52,488 nt of DNA, taken from positions 1 through 52,488 of the forward strand of contig FJOG01000106.1 of NCBI GenBank assembly GCA_900073065.1. The letters run 5' to 3'. Below, one piece after another: positions 33,062 to 44,973 of this stretch (position 1 is its first letter; each line of letters starts with the position of its first letter). A program made the position numbers and the translations under genes. The notes beneath the pieces are model-generated. The model did not search any database and was not told the origin of the DNA. It saw only the letters and a list, made by a program, of their open reading frames with translations. Source of the DNA: Phialocephala subalpina. Taxonomy: Eukaryota; Ascomycota; Leotiomycetes; Helotiales; Mollisiaceae.

Positions 33062-34275
33062 TTATAAAGCGGGGTGGGAATAAGGTTTTATACCCCATGG
33101 TTTTTTTGCGAGCAGCCTACCAGTTGGGGCAACATCCCAGGTGGACGCCACCGTGGGGCAGGCCAAAGCACTGTTGGATGGCGAGTAGCTCGCGGAGTTG
33201 ACTCCCGTAGGCTTAGCAGCATTGAGTTGCGAAGAGAAAGGAGCGCAATCGGCGAGTGTGCTGGAGCTTCCATCCACAGATGCGAGACCGTAGTCGTTCT
33301 CTTCTTGGAAGAACTTGTAGACAATCCCACCGGAGAAGACTTCGGTCATGTTCGAGCCGTAGATCGCAGGGATCTCGGTAAACTTTCGGCCAGCAGCTCC
33401 ACCACATGGGGTATTGCGGCCATACTCTGCAAAGAAAGATGGCACGGAGTATCAGGCAAACTCAGCAACGCGGTCCTTGTATCTAGAAGTAACGTAGTCA
33501 GAGTTGCCACACCATTCATAGATATTGTATCCCCAAAAGTCAATTGCGTCTTCAGAAGGGCCACAGTTAAAGTAAGCAGCAACATTGGCACGAACAGATG
33601 GAAGATTATCGGCCGCATATCCAACACCCATTGCGTGGTAGCCCTTGGCCTTGATATATGCCTTGGTATCGCGTACAGCAGCCTTGACGAATGCAGACGA
33701 TCCGGTGTAGGACAGGTTGTTGGGGACCTCATTTCCAGCGAAAAAGCCAATGGTGTTGGTATAATTGGCTAGAGATTCAATAGCGGATGTGTATCTGTTC
33801 AACAAGTCGACGTTCCATTCCGGATCCTCACGGTTGATAGAGGTATTGGGCTCTCCCAGATCGCTGATGACATATATTCCAGCGGCATCCAACAATCCCA
33901 TGCATACTGAGAGGTCCTTGGTAGGATCGATCGCGTAGGTACGAATGGTGTTGGCGCCGGCCTTTTGTAGGAGGGGAATATCTCGTTTGCAGGAAGTCGT
34001 ATCGGCGAGGGGATCGGTGTATCCAGTCTGCAAGAGTCAGCATGTATCGAGGAAAAGGATGTGGGAGGTACTTGCGTTGCCATCAGAGGAGCCACCACCA
34101 TTCTGCGCTACGCCTTGTTGATAAGCTACGCCCTTGATGAAGAATTGTGTGCCATTGGTTTTGTAAAAGAATTTGGAACCCTGAACGTGTTAGCTGATCA
34201 ACCTTGAGTCCCCAAGTAAATTGAAGACGTGCCTTGGTGACGATCGGGTCGAGGGCGGCAGACGCAGAACCGAGG
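33062..34275 (-). pseudogene. GH72 beta-1,3-glucanosyltransferase (Gas/Gel), truncated
   Basis: Exons read on the minus strand: an N-terminal piece ending LDPIVTK at 34,233, then 34,180-34,076 (GSKFFYKTNGTQFFIKGVAY), then 34,027-33,062. The GH72 domain is clear: PLADTTSCKRDIPLLQKAGA, RTYAIDP, ISDLGEP. The acid/base Glu is in GNEVPN (codon 33,730-33,728) and the nucleophile Glu in FFAEYG (33,427-33,425). These GPI-anchored enzymes remodel cell-wall beta-1,3-glucan. Here a TGA at 33,454-33,452 interrupts the frame between AEFA and YSVPSFF. The protein loses homology after ACPTVASTWD (about 33,135), so the X8-type C-terminal module and GPI signal are absent. No ATG stands before the signal-like TTVLLGSASA. 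Both introns (34,232-34,181 and 34,075-34,028) use GC instead of GT donors. The gene is dead, cut at the border of the repeat block. Confidence 0.85.
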
Positions 34276-35055
34276 AGGACTGTGGTCGTAGAGCGCAGCC
34301 TTTGATTCGGCCGTGGGGGGCGGTGCGACGGCGTAAACAGTGCTGCTTCGGTGATTAAGGTATTGGCTGGCTGGGGGAGGGAGGACGCTGACTGGTACGC
34401 AGACAGGTTGACGGTTGGGGGAAGCAATCCGGGTGATGGACAGGACAGGACCAGCACTCCTGCAGCTGCAGCAGGTTGGCACCACAGAGACAGACCCTGC
34501 TGGGGCCAGATGTATGTCCCTGGCAGAGAGGTCAAGAGAAGCTTAACCTGAAGCTTGGGCATGGGGCGGGGCAGGGTCAAGCTTTGCCGTTCGTCTCAGA
34601 AGAAGATTGCGCACTGGGCTCGGCGGGGTTGTGGAGAAAGGACAAGAGATGTGAGATGGCGAGGATGGCCACTGATGCTAAGATCTACTATTCTCCAGAG
34701 TATATTTCAGAACATAAACCCTGAACTATTCCAAAACCAAAGCTTTCAAGCTGATTTGATGACAACAGCTTGCTGTTCGATCCCTCAATTCAACCAATGC
34801 ATCACAGCCCATTCCGTTTCCTACAGTAACAATGCGCATGCCAAGGTCTGGGGCATGTATCTATTTGTCCATTGAGTTGTGCTGCTGTTCGGTGACAATG
34901 GGTCAGCTGAATCTGTGATGCCTGTTTACGTAATTATGCAATTCTTCATGCTGATCGCGTGTTCTGTTCGTCTCGTATAGCTGCCTACACCCATTATGAA
35001 GTACAAGTAATCTTGAATCCAGTACCAATCCAAACGCAACTCAAGCTTACTCATC
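34276..35055. other. intergenic between divergent GH72 relic and HET gene
   Basis: GC-rich up to about 34,620, then moderate. It holds the upstream regions of both genes. Open stretches here are opposite-strand shadows of promoter or leader sequence. No gene is seen. Confidence 0.5.
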
Positions 35056-37282
35056 ATGGACTCGTGCTCGCCCCACGATGGACGCATCCCTCATACCTGC
35101 ATCTACTGTCAAGAGGAGCTCGTAGAACCCAAGTCTCAGCCAAGCTGGTCCAACTCGCCCGCCACTCAGGCTCGATATGACACTACTTTCACATTCAAGG
35201 CCAACGGCACCAAAGCTCAAGAAGCTGCAGCTAATGGATGTGCGTTCTGGGCATGGTTCATTAAAGATTTCATTGATGAGGATGGCACCACACGAAGGAA
35301 TAGCGAAATAGATCCCAATGGGGTATATTTTGAGGCAACATTCACAGACTACAATGATGGGACTGGGTACAACCAGTACCCGTTCCAACTTCGGAGCGCG
35401 TATATGGGGAGGAATCACGAAAGCGGTTGGTCTGGCCATGATAGTCTCAACATTGTTGCGGATGAGGGTATATCCATTGTCAGTTACGAGTATGCCACCA
35501 GTTTAACCTGAAGTCTAGGTGACCCGGCATACAAATTTATCCAACCGGTTTCCAGAACCTCCATAATGGGTTCCGAAGAAAACTTCACTTTGGCTCGAAA
35601 ATGGATGGAAACCTGTGATGAGAGTCACGACAAGTGCGCCAAACCAGAAGCTGGCATCGCACCAACGAGATTGTTGGAAGTCGATGAGGCCACAGTCCGA
35701 CTTCGAGTCACGGCTCCCGGTGAGTCTCCGAGATGGGCCGCCTTGAGCTATTGTTGGGGAGGACCACAGCCGCTGCAGACCACTAAAGATACTCTGGAAG
35801 AACGAACAAAAAATATTCCCATCTCCCTCCTCCCGAAAACCATCCAGGATGCAATTACCACAACAAGGAACATCGACCTACAATATCTGTGGGTTGACTG
35901 CTTGTGTATTGTTCAAGACGACCCCGACGATGTGAGCAGGGAGATTGCCTCCATGCCCGAAATTTATAGCAACGCGGCAGTGACCATATCTGCTGCTCGA
36001 GCCAACACCAGCGCCGAAGGTTTCCTCCAACCCGTCACAGTTCCGTCCCCTCAAGACAATTCATTCCGCCTCCGTTTCCTCTGCCCTGACGGGCAGATTG
36101 GCTCGGTCATATTTTACGGACAGGATGTTCTGGAGCCAAGAAGAGATCCCATCGAGCAACGAGCATGGACTCTTCAAGAACACCTACTTTCTCAACGCCT
36201 CCTCATCTTCGGCTCACGACAAATTTGGTGGACCTGCAAAAAGGTCCACACAATCCACTCCGGTAGAAGCTTCAGCATGTATTCCGAGATTGGGGAAATT
36301 CGACTGAGATTTCTAAACGTGTCTATCACGCAAAAGAGACGTTATCTCAACATGATACCCGGCCAGACATGTAGGTGTTGGGGGAGCCCAAGATTTCCTG
36401 TTCCAGACTATCTCATCCTCTTCACGAAACATCCTCGGCAATTACTGACTCCCCCGTTACCTAGGGTTGAGTCTCGTGCAGCATTACACGGACAGGACCC
36501 TGACATTCTCACACGATAAGTTGCTTGCTATTTCCGGTATTGCAGAGTTCTATGCCAAGAAGATGGATGATCAATACTACGCCGGACACTTCAGATCTTC
36601 ACTCATCTCGTCACTTCTATGGAAGCGGTTCTCACCAATTCTTCCTCGGCCGGTAGAATACCGAGTTCCGTCATGGTCGTGGGCAGCAATAGATGGGCGA
36701 ATACGCTTCGAACTCTACCGGGCCCCAATTGCCGAGTCTCTGGAGCTGCTTGAATGTAAAATCGAGCTTGTATCCGAATCAGCTCCTTATGGAGCCGTCA
36801 AATCCGGAACATTAACTTTGCGCGGCCGTATACGAAAACTCCTTTGGAGCCCCTCACGAGAGCAGCTCATCAACCCCAAAGACGACCAACCCTACTTCGC
36901 CGAAACCATCCCGGACGCTACCTCTCTCTTGCTCCCCTCCATACCACAGACCGAGCCCAATCTCGCTTCCACTCCAGTCTACTGTCTTGAAATCTGCTCT
37001 TACACCACAGAATCCCAATTCCGATGGAGTTTTCCTGGGATGGAAGACGAAGTATTCGGTCGGAAACGATTATTCCAACGGTCTGGACTGCCGAAAGGAT
37101 TACTGCTAGAATCTGAGGATGGAGAGACTTTCCGAAGAGTGGGGCTATTTGCTTTCAGAGACGTGCAGGACTTGCGCGTTGGTCAGGAGATGAGGGATGA
37201 TGTGGAGTTTAAGGAGAGGATTGAGAAGGAGAAGAGGGAATTCTTTGAAGGGTGTGAGACGAGTGTTGTCAATATAATCTGA
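35056..37282 (+). CDS. HET-domain (heterokaryon incompatibility) protein, one upstream stop
   Basis: Exons 35,056-36,370 and 36,465-37,282 give 711 codons. The intron has donor GTAGGT, a TACTGAC branch site and acceptor CCTAG, and restores TWLSLVQHYTDRTLTF. The HET domain lies about residues 225-390: RWAALSYCWGG, LPKTIQDAITTTRNIDLQYL, WVDCLCIVQDD, SMPEIYSNAAVTISAA, and RAWTLQEHLLSQRLLIFG. The C-terminal half (HDKLLAISGIAEFYAKKM, RVPSWSWAAIDG) is the usual fungal HET extension. A TGA at 35,509-35,511 (residue 152) separates an N-terminal CxxC-bearing segment (HTCIYCQEE) from the rest; CGA to TGA would explain it. A Met at 35,566 just after the stop would still give an intact 540-aa HET protein. 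So the gene is either N-terminally shortened or an allele inactivated by one change. HET proteins trigger incompatibility cell death, often with NLR partners. Confidence 0.8.
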
Positions 37283-38229
37283 GTTCAGACCTGACGGTTG
37301 TTCGACATACTAGACAAGATCATACTCTCCTGGTATCTGCACGAAATCTGATGGCAGCGTGGCCAACAACCCATTTATTCCCTGTCTGGGGCTATTACGC
37401 AGAAGAATTGGACTCTGTATATGACTTATAGGACGCTGTGGGGACAGCTAGCTAAGGCTGTTGTGGAGGATATAGGGTATTATGGTGCGCCGGAGACTTG
37501 GTTTGGGCTTGTGTGATTGGTGCTGGCGTTTGGAATGTTGTTCTTGATGATATTTGCATTCGCTTATTCCCCCTCGCTTCATTTGAACTCTCGTATCTTC
37601 ACTTCACTTCACAATAGTTAGCTCTGCTTGACTTGCACAAAATATGTTATAAGCTTGAGGCTGAGCATCTGGCCGCGCATATTGATCTTTTTCCGGATGA
37701 ATTTTATGCAGGTGTTATGCTTATTAATCGCTTTGGACTTGTAATTAGACTTTAGTAACCGCTTGATTTAAGGATGAATTATTTTCCTTTGTTTCTCGTT
37801 ATTTCCCTTCGCATAAAAAGGAGGCGTAATACGGACTATATATATCGGATTACGATTAAGCGTTATTAATAAGCTAGTGCTTGAAAAATTGTATTATCGT
37901 TATCACAAATCTAGTGTGATTAAGCAGTTTAGCGTAGGGGCCTTGTTTTAAATCTAGGGGCTTAAGGCACCTATATTGTATATAGTACTACTGGCCTCAC
38001 TCTCCCTTCTCTCCTCGCCTTAGATTCTAAGAGCCACGCAATATCAATCACTATTCTTCACCTACCAGTCTAGCGTAGTGGTCTTGAGCTGTCACAATCG
38101 TAATAGAGACACGTTACGATAAGCTAGTATTTGCAGAATGAAAATTTCGAGGAACAAGGCTTTCTCTACTCCTTTATATATAAGGGGGCTCTGGCCCCCC
38201 TCACATATTATCATCCAATGCATGCTCAT
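37283..38229. other. intergenic, turning AT-rich; gene remnant
   Basis: 37,399-37,517 is open and ends as a tidy C-terminus (TLWGQLAKAVVEDIGYYGAP, then ETWFGLV and a stop). It is probably the tail of a lost gene, family not recognised. 37,560-38,130 is AT-rich with no frame. 38,130-38,229 is the 3' side of the next minus-strand gene. Confidence 0.4.
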
Positions 38230-38856
38230 TCATACCACTGTCGGGGCCGTGCTCTTGAGAGTGATAGGGAACGCTCCATCTACAGAAGTACCGTTCGAGT
38301 TCCAGTACAACGCCCAAATTCCAGTTGTGTTGGTCGAATTTGCCCAGAACTGCAATTCATATTCTCCAGAGCTCGCCACATACGCGACAGATGTTCCGAA
38401 GAAGGTGAAGCCAGTATCGGTACCACCGGTAGGTAGACTCGCATTGCTAGCTACAAAGCCGACTTGGGTAAAGGCACCGGATGTAGTGACAATATACATC
38501 GACTGTGTCCCGTTGAAAGCTGGGGGGGTTGAGTTGGATGAAATGGTCCATGGAACAGTGGCGGAAGAGGAATCTGCACTGAATGTGATATTCGACGACG
38601 TCCCCGTCCACCCTGGTGCTTCGTCCCCAACATATGCGAGCCCTGGCGTTAAAGTTAGCTAGATGAACGTGCTACAGGATCACCATTTCTTACCATTATG
38701 ATAGAAGACACGAGCTCCATCTGCATCCTCACCGTATGCATAGAGTGGGGTATCGATGGTATTGGTGAGCGTAGCACGCTTATGCTGGAATGTCGCTGCG
38801 GTGGTGAAGCTGGAAAGCGCCAAAAGAGATGCCCCCGTGGTGAAATCGAATAGCAT
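38230..38856 (-). CDS. small secreted protein, 191 aa
   Basis: Exons 38,856-38,694 and 38,642-38,230 (163+413 = 576 nt). The intron has donor GTAAGA, an AGCTAAC branch site and acceptor CGCCAG and is 51 bp. The protein has a signal peptide (DFTTGASLLALSSFTTAA, cleavage near residue 21) and a KR site at residues 26-27. The mature domain of about 165 residues is rich in Thr, Ser and Gly with several N-glycosylation sequons and no cysteine. Motifs include YAYGEDADGARVFYHNGLAY, MYIVTTSGAFTQVGF and LQFWANSTNTTGIWALYWN. I recall this as a lineage-expanded secreted hypothetical family of helotialean fungi, of beta-rich appearance and unknown function. The start is the only Met that gives a signal peptide. 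Confidence 0.75.
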
Positions 38857-40140
38857 GATGGAAAGGATATGTACTGTGTAGGTCTGGCTGATAATCGTTA
38901 AGAGTTTAGAGCAGATAGGAAGCTGTCTTCCTTACGGCAGCAGTTCATTCTTATGTATCACGGATGCAGCACAACGATACTACCGGTTGCAGACTATCGA
39001 TTGAGCCGGCTGGATACGCCTCTGGATTGATTACGCGTGCTTAGGGCCCTGAAAGAGCGATTTGGTTGACGTGTCCAGAGGCCGAGTGTAAAGTTTATCA
39101 GAAATGCTGTCGATGGCTCTTGAAAAGGCATTTGCAATCAGAAACGGATGTCCTCGTCATCTCCAACATATCCCCCAAGGTTTGACCATGGCGATATGCA
39201 GGGAAGTCTCATTACGACCAGCATTGATTGCGATAACTGATTCCATTGATGTCATTCATGGCACGTGATGATGTTTCAAGTAGGCCGGGTAGGGGGCGAA
39301 AGAGAGCCAATCCCGGAGGTTCCGCATTCTCGGCAGATAATTCTAATCCCCACTTCAACAACAAGCCACACAAATTTCTTGGAACGCGCGCGTAGGAGCT
39401 CGTCGTTGCTATCCACGAACGCTTGAAGCCACAGCGTCGGACACACATTCGAGGACGTATCGTTTCGAGAGACTAGTCACTCCCCGTTTATCTCGATTAT
39501 CATAGTTAGATACAGTCTATTGTCGTAAATGCTGCAATATTTTAAATTAGAGACTCTGATTGGACAGACTGGCTCAGCAACGCTCTTTACAGTAGTTCCT
39601 GATCTGTTCTTATTCGAATACCTTGCAAATGGACCATTTACCGTGTCTGATCTCCAAATAAGGCATAAAAATCGATCGCAAGGGATGTTCTGGCCAATCA
39701 CAACCCAGACAATTCCATAAAAGGATCCGTAAAAGGATCCGAAAATGATGTGTCCAAGTGGGTTTTTGCAGCATTAACGACAATAGGCTGTACGTACTTT
39801 TAGCTAGGATTGAGCCCTTCAGGTACGTAGGAACCTCTTTCTTGCGTATCAATATCTAAGCCACCTTGACGAGGCCTTCGTTGTAACGGATCAGACTACG
39901 CGGCGTGCTTTCGACAATGTCCAGAATTTGATGTCAAACTACGGGGCTTGTGGTAGTCCTCTCAATGCGATTTCTTTGCTCGGGACTTAATTTGAGCTAC
40001 ATATATTGGCCAAGGTAGTCTTCGCCATGGAGAGATCACCAGCCCTCAATCCTATCTCCTTCACCAATCCTTCAAGAAAGCCCACCCAACTTTCGTAGAT
40101 CGTCTCTTTTCTTTTCCGATATATCCACAGTTCTGTCAGC
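38857..40140. other. intergenic between divergent secreted-protein and laccase genes
   Basis: Composition is ordinary. The short direct repeat TAAAAGGATCCG occurs twice at 39,718-39,741. An 80-codon minus-strand open stretch (39,610-39,852) shows no protein character. No gene is supported; the region likely holds both promoters. Confidence 0.5.
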
Positions 40141-42232
40141 ATGCGATTCTCTCCATTCTTATTGGCGTCTTTTCTAGCCTTGACAAGCTCGAGAACTTCG
40201 GCTGCGCCTCATATTTCTTCTCTAAGTTCCCTTGGAAAGAGGTGCACCAATTCTGCGAGTGATCGAGCTTGCTGGGGCGACTATGACCTCTCCACTGATT
40301 ATTACACAACTGTACCTGATACTGGAGTAACCGTGGAGGTATATGGTGATTCAACGATGATGCTATTTGGCGGCTAATAAACTCGCCAGGTTTACCTTGA
40401 GCTTGTCAACACAACAGCTGCGCTTGATGGCGTTTCTAGAGATGTTCTTCTTGTCAATGGCACTTTTCCAGGTCCAACTATCATTGCCAATTGGGGGGAC
40501 ACTGTCGGTAGTATTCCCTTCATCAATCCTTGGAATGGATACTTACTCTCAAAAGTTGTACATCTCTACAATGGCTTAACGAACAATGGCACTGGAATTC
40601 ATTTTCATGGTATGATGTCTTATGATGTGATAACGAGCTCGAGCTTAAGACAATGTTCAGGTATTCGCCAAAACTTTACAACCCAAAATGACGGTGTCCC
40701 ATCCGTTACTCAGTGCCCATTAGCCCCTGGCGAGGTATGAATATCTGGCCATTTAGCAGCCATCTCAACTATTACTGATGATTTTACAGTCAATCACCTA
40801 TACTTGGCGAGCAACCCAGTATGGACATACTTGGTACCACTCTCACTTCGCTCTTCAAGCATGGGAGGGGGTGCTTGGCGGAATAATAATCAACGGGCCA
40901 GCTACTTCTAACTATGATGAAGACCTTGGAGTCTTGTTTCTCAATGACTGGAGTGAGTGTCATGCATTTCCGCATGTGGACTCCTCAACTGACTACTCGC
41001 TAGACCACGAGACATTCTCTGCGTTGTACTACGATGCTGAGGTTAACGGTCCTCCAACCCTAGACAATGGCCTTATCAACGGCACAAACGTCTATGGGGA
41101 TCTTGGATCACGATTCAATATGACCTTTACTGCCGGAAGCTCTTACAGAATCCGACTTGTTAATGGTGCTATCGATACTCATTTCAAATTCATGATTGAC
41201 GACCACAATCTCACTGTTATTGCAATGGATTTGGTACCGATTGTTTCATATTCTACGCAGGTTTTGAGTATTGGCATGGGTCAACGTTACGATATTATCG
41301 TCAATGCTACCGAAACATCGGGGAATTATTGGATCCGAGCTATACCTCAGACGGCATGTTCAAACAACGACAACTCAGACAATATAAAGGGCATACTCAA
41401 ATACGACTCTACTAATACAACGGAACCAGATACCTCCGCCTACAGCTACGACGATAACTGTGACGACGAGGACTCTAGTGACCTGGTTCCATATCTCTCC
41501 CTTGATGCTAGCACGGATACTACAGAGGATGACTTTGCAGTCACAGTTGGCAAAAATTCTGATAGCCTCTTCAGATGGTACATGTATGTTCTTCGGGCAG
41601 CAAATGAGCTCCTATTCCAGGCACATTCGTGAATTGAGACACATATCTCTTACTCCTGAATCATTGTCTCAGGAGCAAACACTCCAAATCTTCAAAATAG
41701 AGTAATTGCTGACTCACCGATCTTTTACAGGGCTGGAACCACCTTCGTCGCAGAATGGGATGATCCAACGCTGCTCCAGATCTACAATAACGACACGGAC
41801 TATACGACATCGTCTCACGTCATAGAGCTGGACACGGCAAATGAGTGGGTCTACTTCATTATCGAGACCACTGGAGCCGTCCCCCACCCGATCCACCTCC
41901 ATGGCCACGATTTCTACCTCCTCGGTACAGGAACGGGCACCTATGACAGTTCTACCGCCAATATAACTCTCACAAACCCTCCTAGACGAGATGTTGCTAT
42001 GCTCCCTGCTTCGGGCTTTATGGTTATTGCTTTCCAGACCGACAATCCGGGTACTTGGCTTATGCATTGTCATATTGGTTGGCATACAAGTGAGGGTTTC
42101 GATCTACAGCTTGTTGAACGGTATTCGGAGATCTCGGGACTTATTGACTATGATACACTGAATTCTACCTGTGTGGCTTGGGATTCGTATGTTTCTGAAG
42201 GCGACATTGTTCAGGATGATTCGGGCGTATAA
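40141..42232 (+). CDS. ascomycete laccase (multicopper oxidase), 579 aa
   Basis: Six exons: 40,141-40,338, 40,390-40,507, 40,556-40,609, 40,661-40,734, 40,790-41,583 and 41,731-42,232 (1740 nt). All five introns have GT..AG and consistent phases. A signal peptide (FSPFLLASFLALTSSRTSAA) is followed by a KR propeptide site just before CTNSASDRACWGDYDL. Copper ligands: HFHG at about 121-124, WYHSH at 163-167, HPIHLHGHDF at about 465, and HCHIGWHTSEGF at about 525. The residue ten after the ligand Cys is Phe. The protein ends DDSGV, the C-terminal plug typical of ascomycete laccases. It oxidises phenols with reduction of O2 to water, outside the cell. Intact and single copy here; it is not related to the Fet3 stub at 5.9 kb beyond the superfamily. 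The last intron (147 bp) is longer than the others; the Trp-to-Trp spacing across it is as in known laccases. Confidence 0.92.
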
Positions 42233-42973
42233 GAGATTTGTCTGGCATTATGCTCTTTCCTTCTGCCATCTGTTTCTATCCTAGCAAGTTGGTGCAGGCA
42301 CTAGGTCAATCGCAGGCGTTCGGAGATATTGGCAACTTGGTACTTGCTCTGTCTGAACGCTGCCTACAAGTAATTCGTTTGAATCAACATTGTCAGCCTA
42401 CAACCCTCTCAACCTGTTAAAATACTGCCTACACTGAGTCGGGTTTTACGGCAGCTGGTGGCCTAGAATCAGTGACCACTATGACATTTTCAGAATTAGA
42501 AGGTGTAGGGAGTGCTGTAGGCAGCTAGATTTACAGCATTCCACCTACCTCTATTCGTTTCGAAACTTGATCAAATAGAACCGTAATATTGTGTATGTAG
42601 ATTGGTATTATCCTATTGCAAAAGTCTTTCACATCCTTGGACTTCCAAGCTGGCTGGCATCGAAGACTCCAACGTCAAAGTATTATACCGCTTTTGCAAC
42701 ATGTTGATAGTACAAACGTTGGCAAGCGAGGGGTAGATGCGAGGACAGTAATACGATATAAAATGGGTTCGAGTGGAAGGGGTTTGATCATTCGCATCGC
42801 CAAAACGAAAATAAGGAGAGGATAGAATATTAATTCGTAAAACGATAAATATAAGAAAGCTGACAGTAGTTGAACGAAAGCTGATGTTCCTTACCCATGC
42901 CACCCATGCCACCCTACCTTCCCCACTTCCCCAGACTTCCCTCCAACCGGGGACTCCCTTCCCAACACCCCAT
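42233..42973. other. convergent 3' intergenic region
   Basis: Lies between the laccase stop and the stop of the minus-strand permease. Open stretches here are not protein-like. Nothing else is seen. Confidence 0.5.
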
Positions 42974-44973
42974 CTAATGTGCAAATCTAAAGTCCAGCCT
43001 CTTGTTCCCCTCATCAGTCGTCGTCGCCAAATACTCAATCCTCTCATCCTCAGTCATCGCCTGCCACTTTGTCTCCCTCGTCTTGTTTCTCCAGACATAG
43101 TAGATCTTGGTCAAACCGTAGATCGCAATATTCGTGATACAGAGAGAAAGTAGAACACGATCTCCTCTCTTATACCTCGGAGCATCATCCGCGCGATAGA
43201 TATTCGACGCAATAATTCCACTAGCCTGCACGAACATATTGTACAGCGCCGCAGAGACAGTCCGAGATCGAACGGCATTCGAGTTTCGAGAGTTCCACGC
43301 AACCTGAATAGGATGCGCTGAAGGATAGCTGAGCAACAAACTCATGATGCCGAAAGCTGTCCACTTATTAATCTTGGTGATGTCAACCTCATAGATGTAG
43401 ACCAAGAATGGCAAAGCCCAGATTTGACCAAATGCTGAAGTGAGTGTCAACTCGCCCCAGATCTCCGCTACATACGTGAGAGTCAACATGGTGATCATGT
43501 GGAACACGGTCGAAGGAATAACCAGCAGATTGGTCTTGAAGGTGTCGAAACCCAGCCCTTTCAGCGTCAAGGTGAGATACTGAGATGGCGTCGTCTCGGG
43601 AATTTGGAACATGAGACCAATGATATACAATGGCCACAGGTCGTAGTCGCTCATGCTCTTGAGCAGCAGCTTCGGTGTGACGGGCTGACGATTGTGCATT
43701 CCACTCTTGGTTGGATCTTCTCGGATCACACGATTGATGATGATTGTCTCTTCACTGAGAGGATGTCAGGCCTGCCACAACATCATCTCAGGATACATAC
43801 CGTTCAGTGAACCATCCTTTCTTCCCTCTGAACTTACTTGCAGTCTGGGTAGGACTAGCTGGCATGAGAATGAATCCTGCCACACCAACAACGAGTGTGA
43901 TGAGTGCCTGACACTGTTAGACCTTGCTCCCGGATGGAAGACTATTCTTACCTCGATGAGGAACAACCATCTCCATCCAGACTTCCCACTAACGCCTCTG
44001 AGATGTAGCAGGCCAAATGCGAGGATGGCGGCAAGCACATCCGAGATAGACATGGCAGTCCAGAAGAAGCTGAGACGGATCGAAAGCTCATGGTGCTTGT
44101 AGAAGTACGACAGGTACAGGATGATCTAATAGAGTCAGCAACTGTCTCGCCAACAAGCAAGTCAACTCACATCAGGAATGAAACCACCTTGTATTATACC
44201 AAGTAGAGCTCTGCACGCCAGGAAGCTGGTACGTCCACTCAACCAGAATTGACCTCCAGCAACGAAAGACCACAAGACCATCTGAGCTGGAATCCATCGG
44301 TCAGGACCAATCCACTTCGAAACGAGCTGGGACGGCAGTTCAGCACACAGGAACGCCAGCTTAAAGACCGTGTTTCCGAGATTGTAGTCTGCAAGTCAGT
44401 CGAGGTACCCAGTTGGGCGGGACGCACATACCATTGGTGGACAAGTGCAGTTCCTTCAGAAAGTTGTCTGTCACAGCTTGTTGAAGATTCGAACGGTCGA
44501 GCTCAAGTGCCATGAACATAATACAGGCCCAGATCTATAGGTGTCAGCACCATGTTGAGTCTCTGGCACGGATTGCTAACCATAATCTTGAAGTCAATCT
44601 TCCTAATCAAGCTGTTCTCTTCTCGCCATGTCCACCGTGCAGACGGGTCGAATCGATGAATGTTCTCCCATGAAGCGGGAGGCTGATATTGTTTCGCAGT
44701 ATCGGGATCGTCGAACACAGACGGCTGAGTAGCAATTGCATCTGGATCGTAGTTTCTCCCACGTTGGAACCAGAATCGTTTCTCTTCTCCGGGAACACCG
44801 AGCGGAGCGATAACCTCCAAGCTGCTGGTTTCCTTAACATCTGAATCGAAATGCGGTTTCTTCTCGTTTCCAATATGCTCAGCAGATGAGCCGGAACTGT
44901 TGGTGGACAGCACAGCAGATCGACCTGCTGTGCGGCCTCGAGGGTCTATTTCTTTGGCGAGGGCGGTAGACAT
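42974..44973 (-). CDS. MFS anion:cation symporter-type permease (Dal5/Soa1-like), 591 aa
   Basis: Six exons: 44,973-44,581, 44,534-44,432, 44,388-44,171, 44,125-43,952, 43,907-43,801 and 43,754-42,974 (1776 nt), all introns GT..AG and in phase. A hydrophilic N-terminus of about 120 residues ends in RKIDFKIM, the entry to TM1 ([17 protein letters not shown]). Later landmarks are [54 protein letters not shown] (MFS motif region), GWRWLFLIE and [12 protein letters not shown]. The family (ACS) includes yeast Dal5 allantoate permease and the sulfonate/inorganic sulfur transporter Yil166c/Soa1; the long N-terminus with an [24 protein letters not shown] segment is most like the latter. It is divergent from the TauD-type dioxygenase at 46,730, which supports sulfonate as substrate. 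Plasma-membrane location is inferred. The start at 44,973 avoids a hydrophobic 5' UTR-like extension. Confidence 0.85.
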
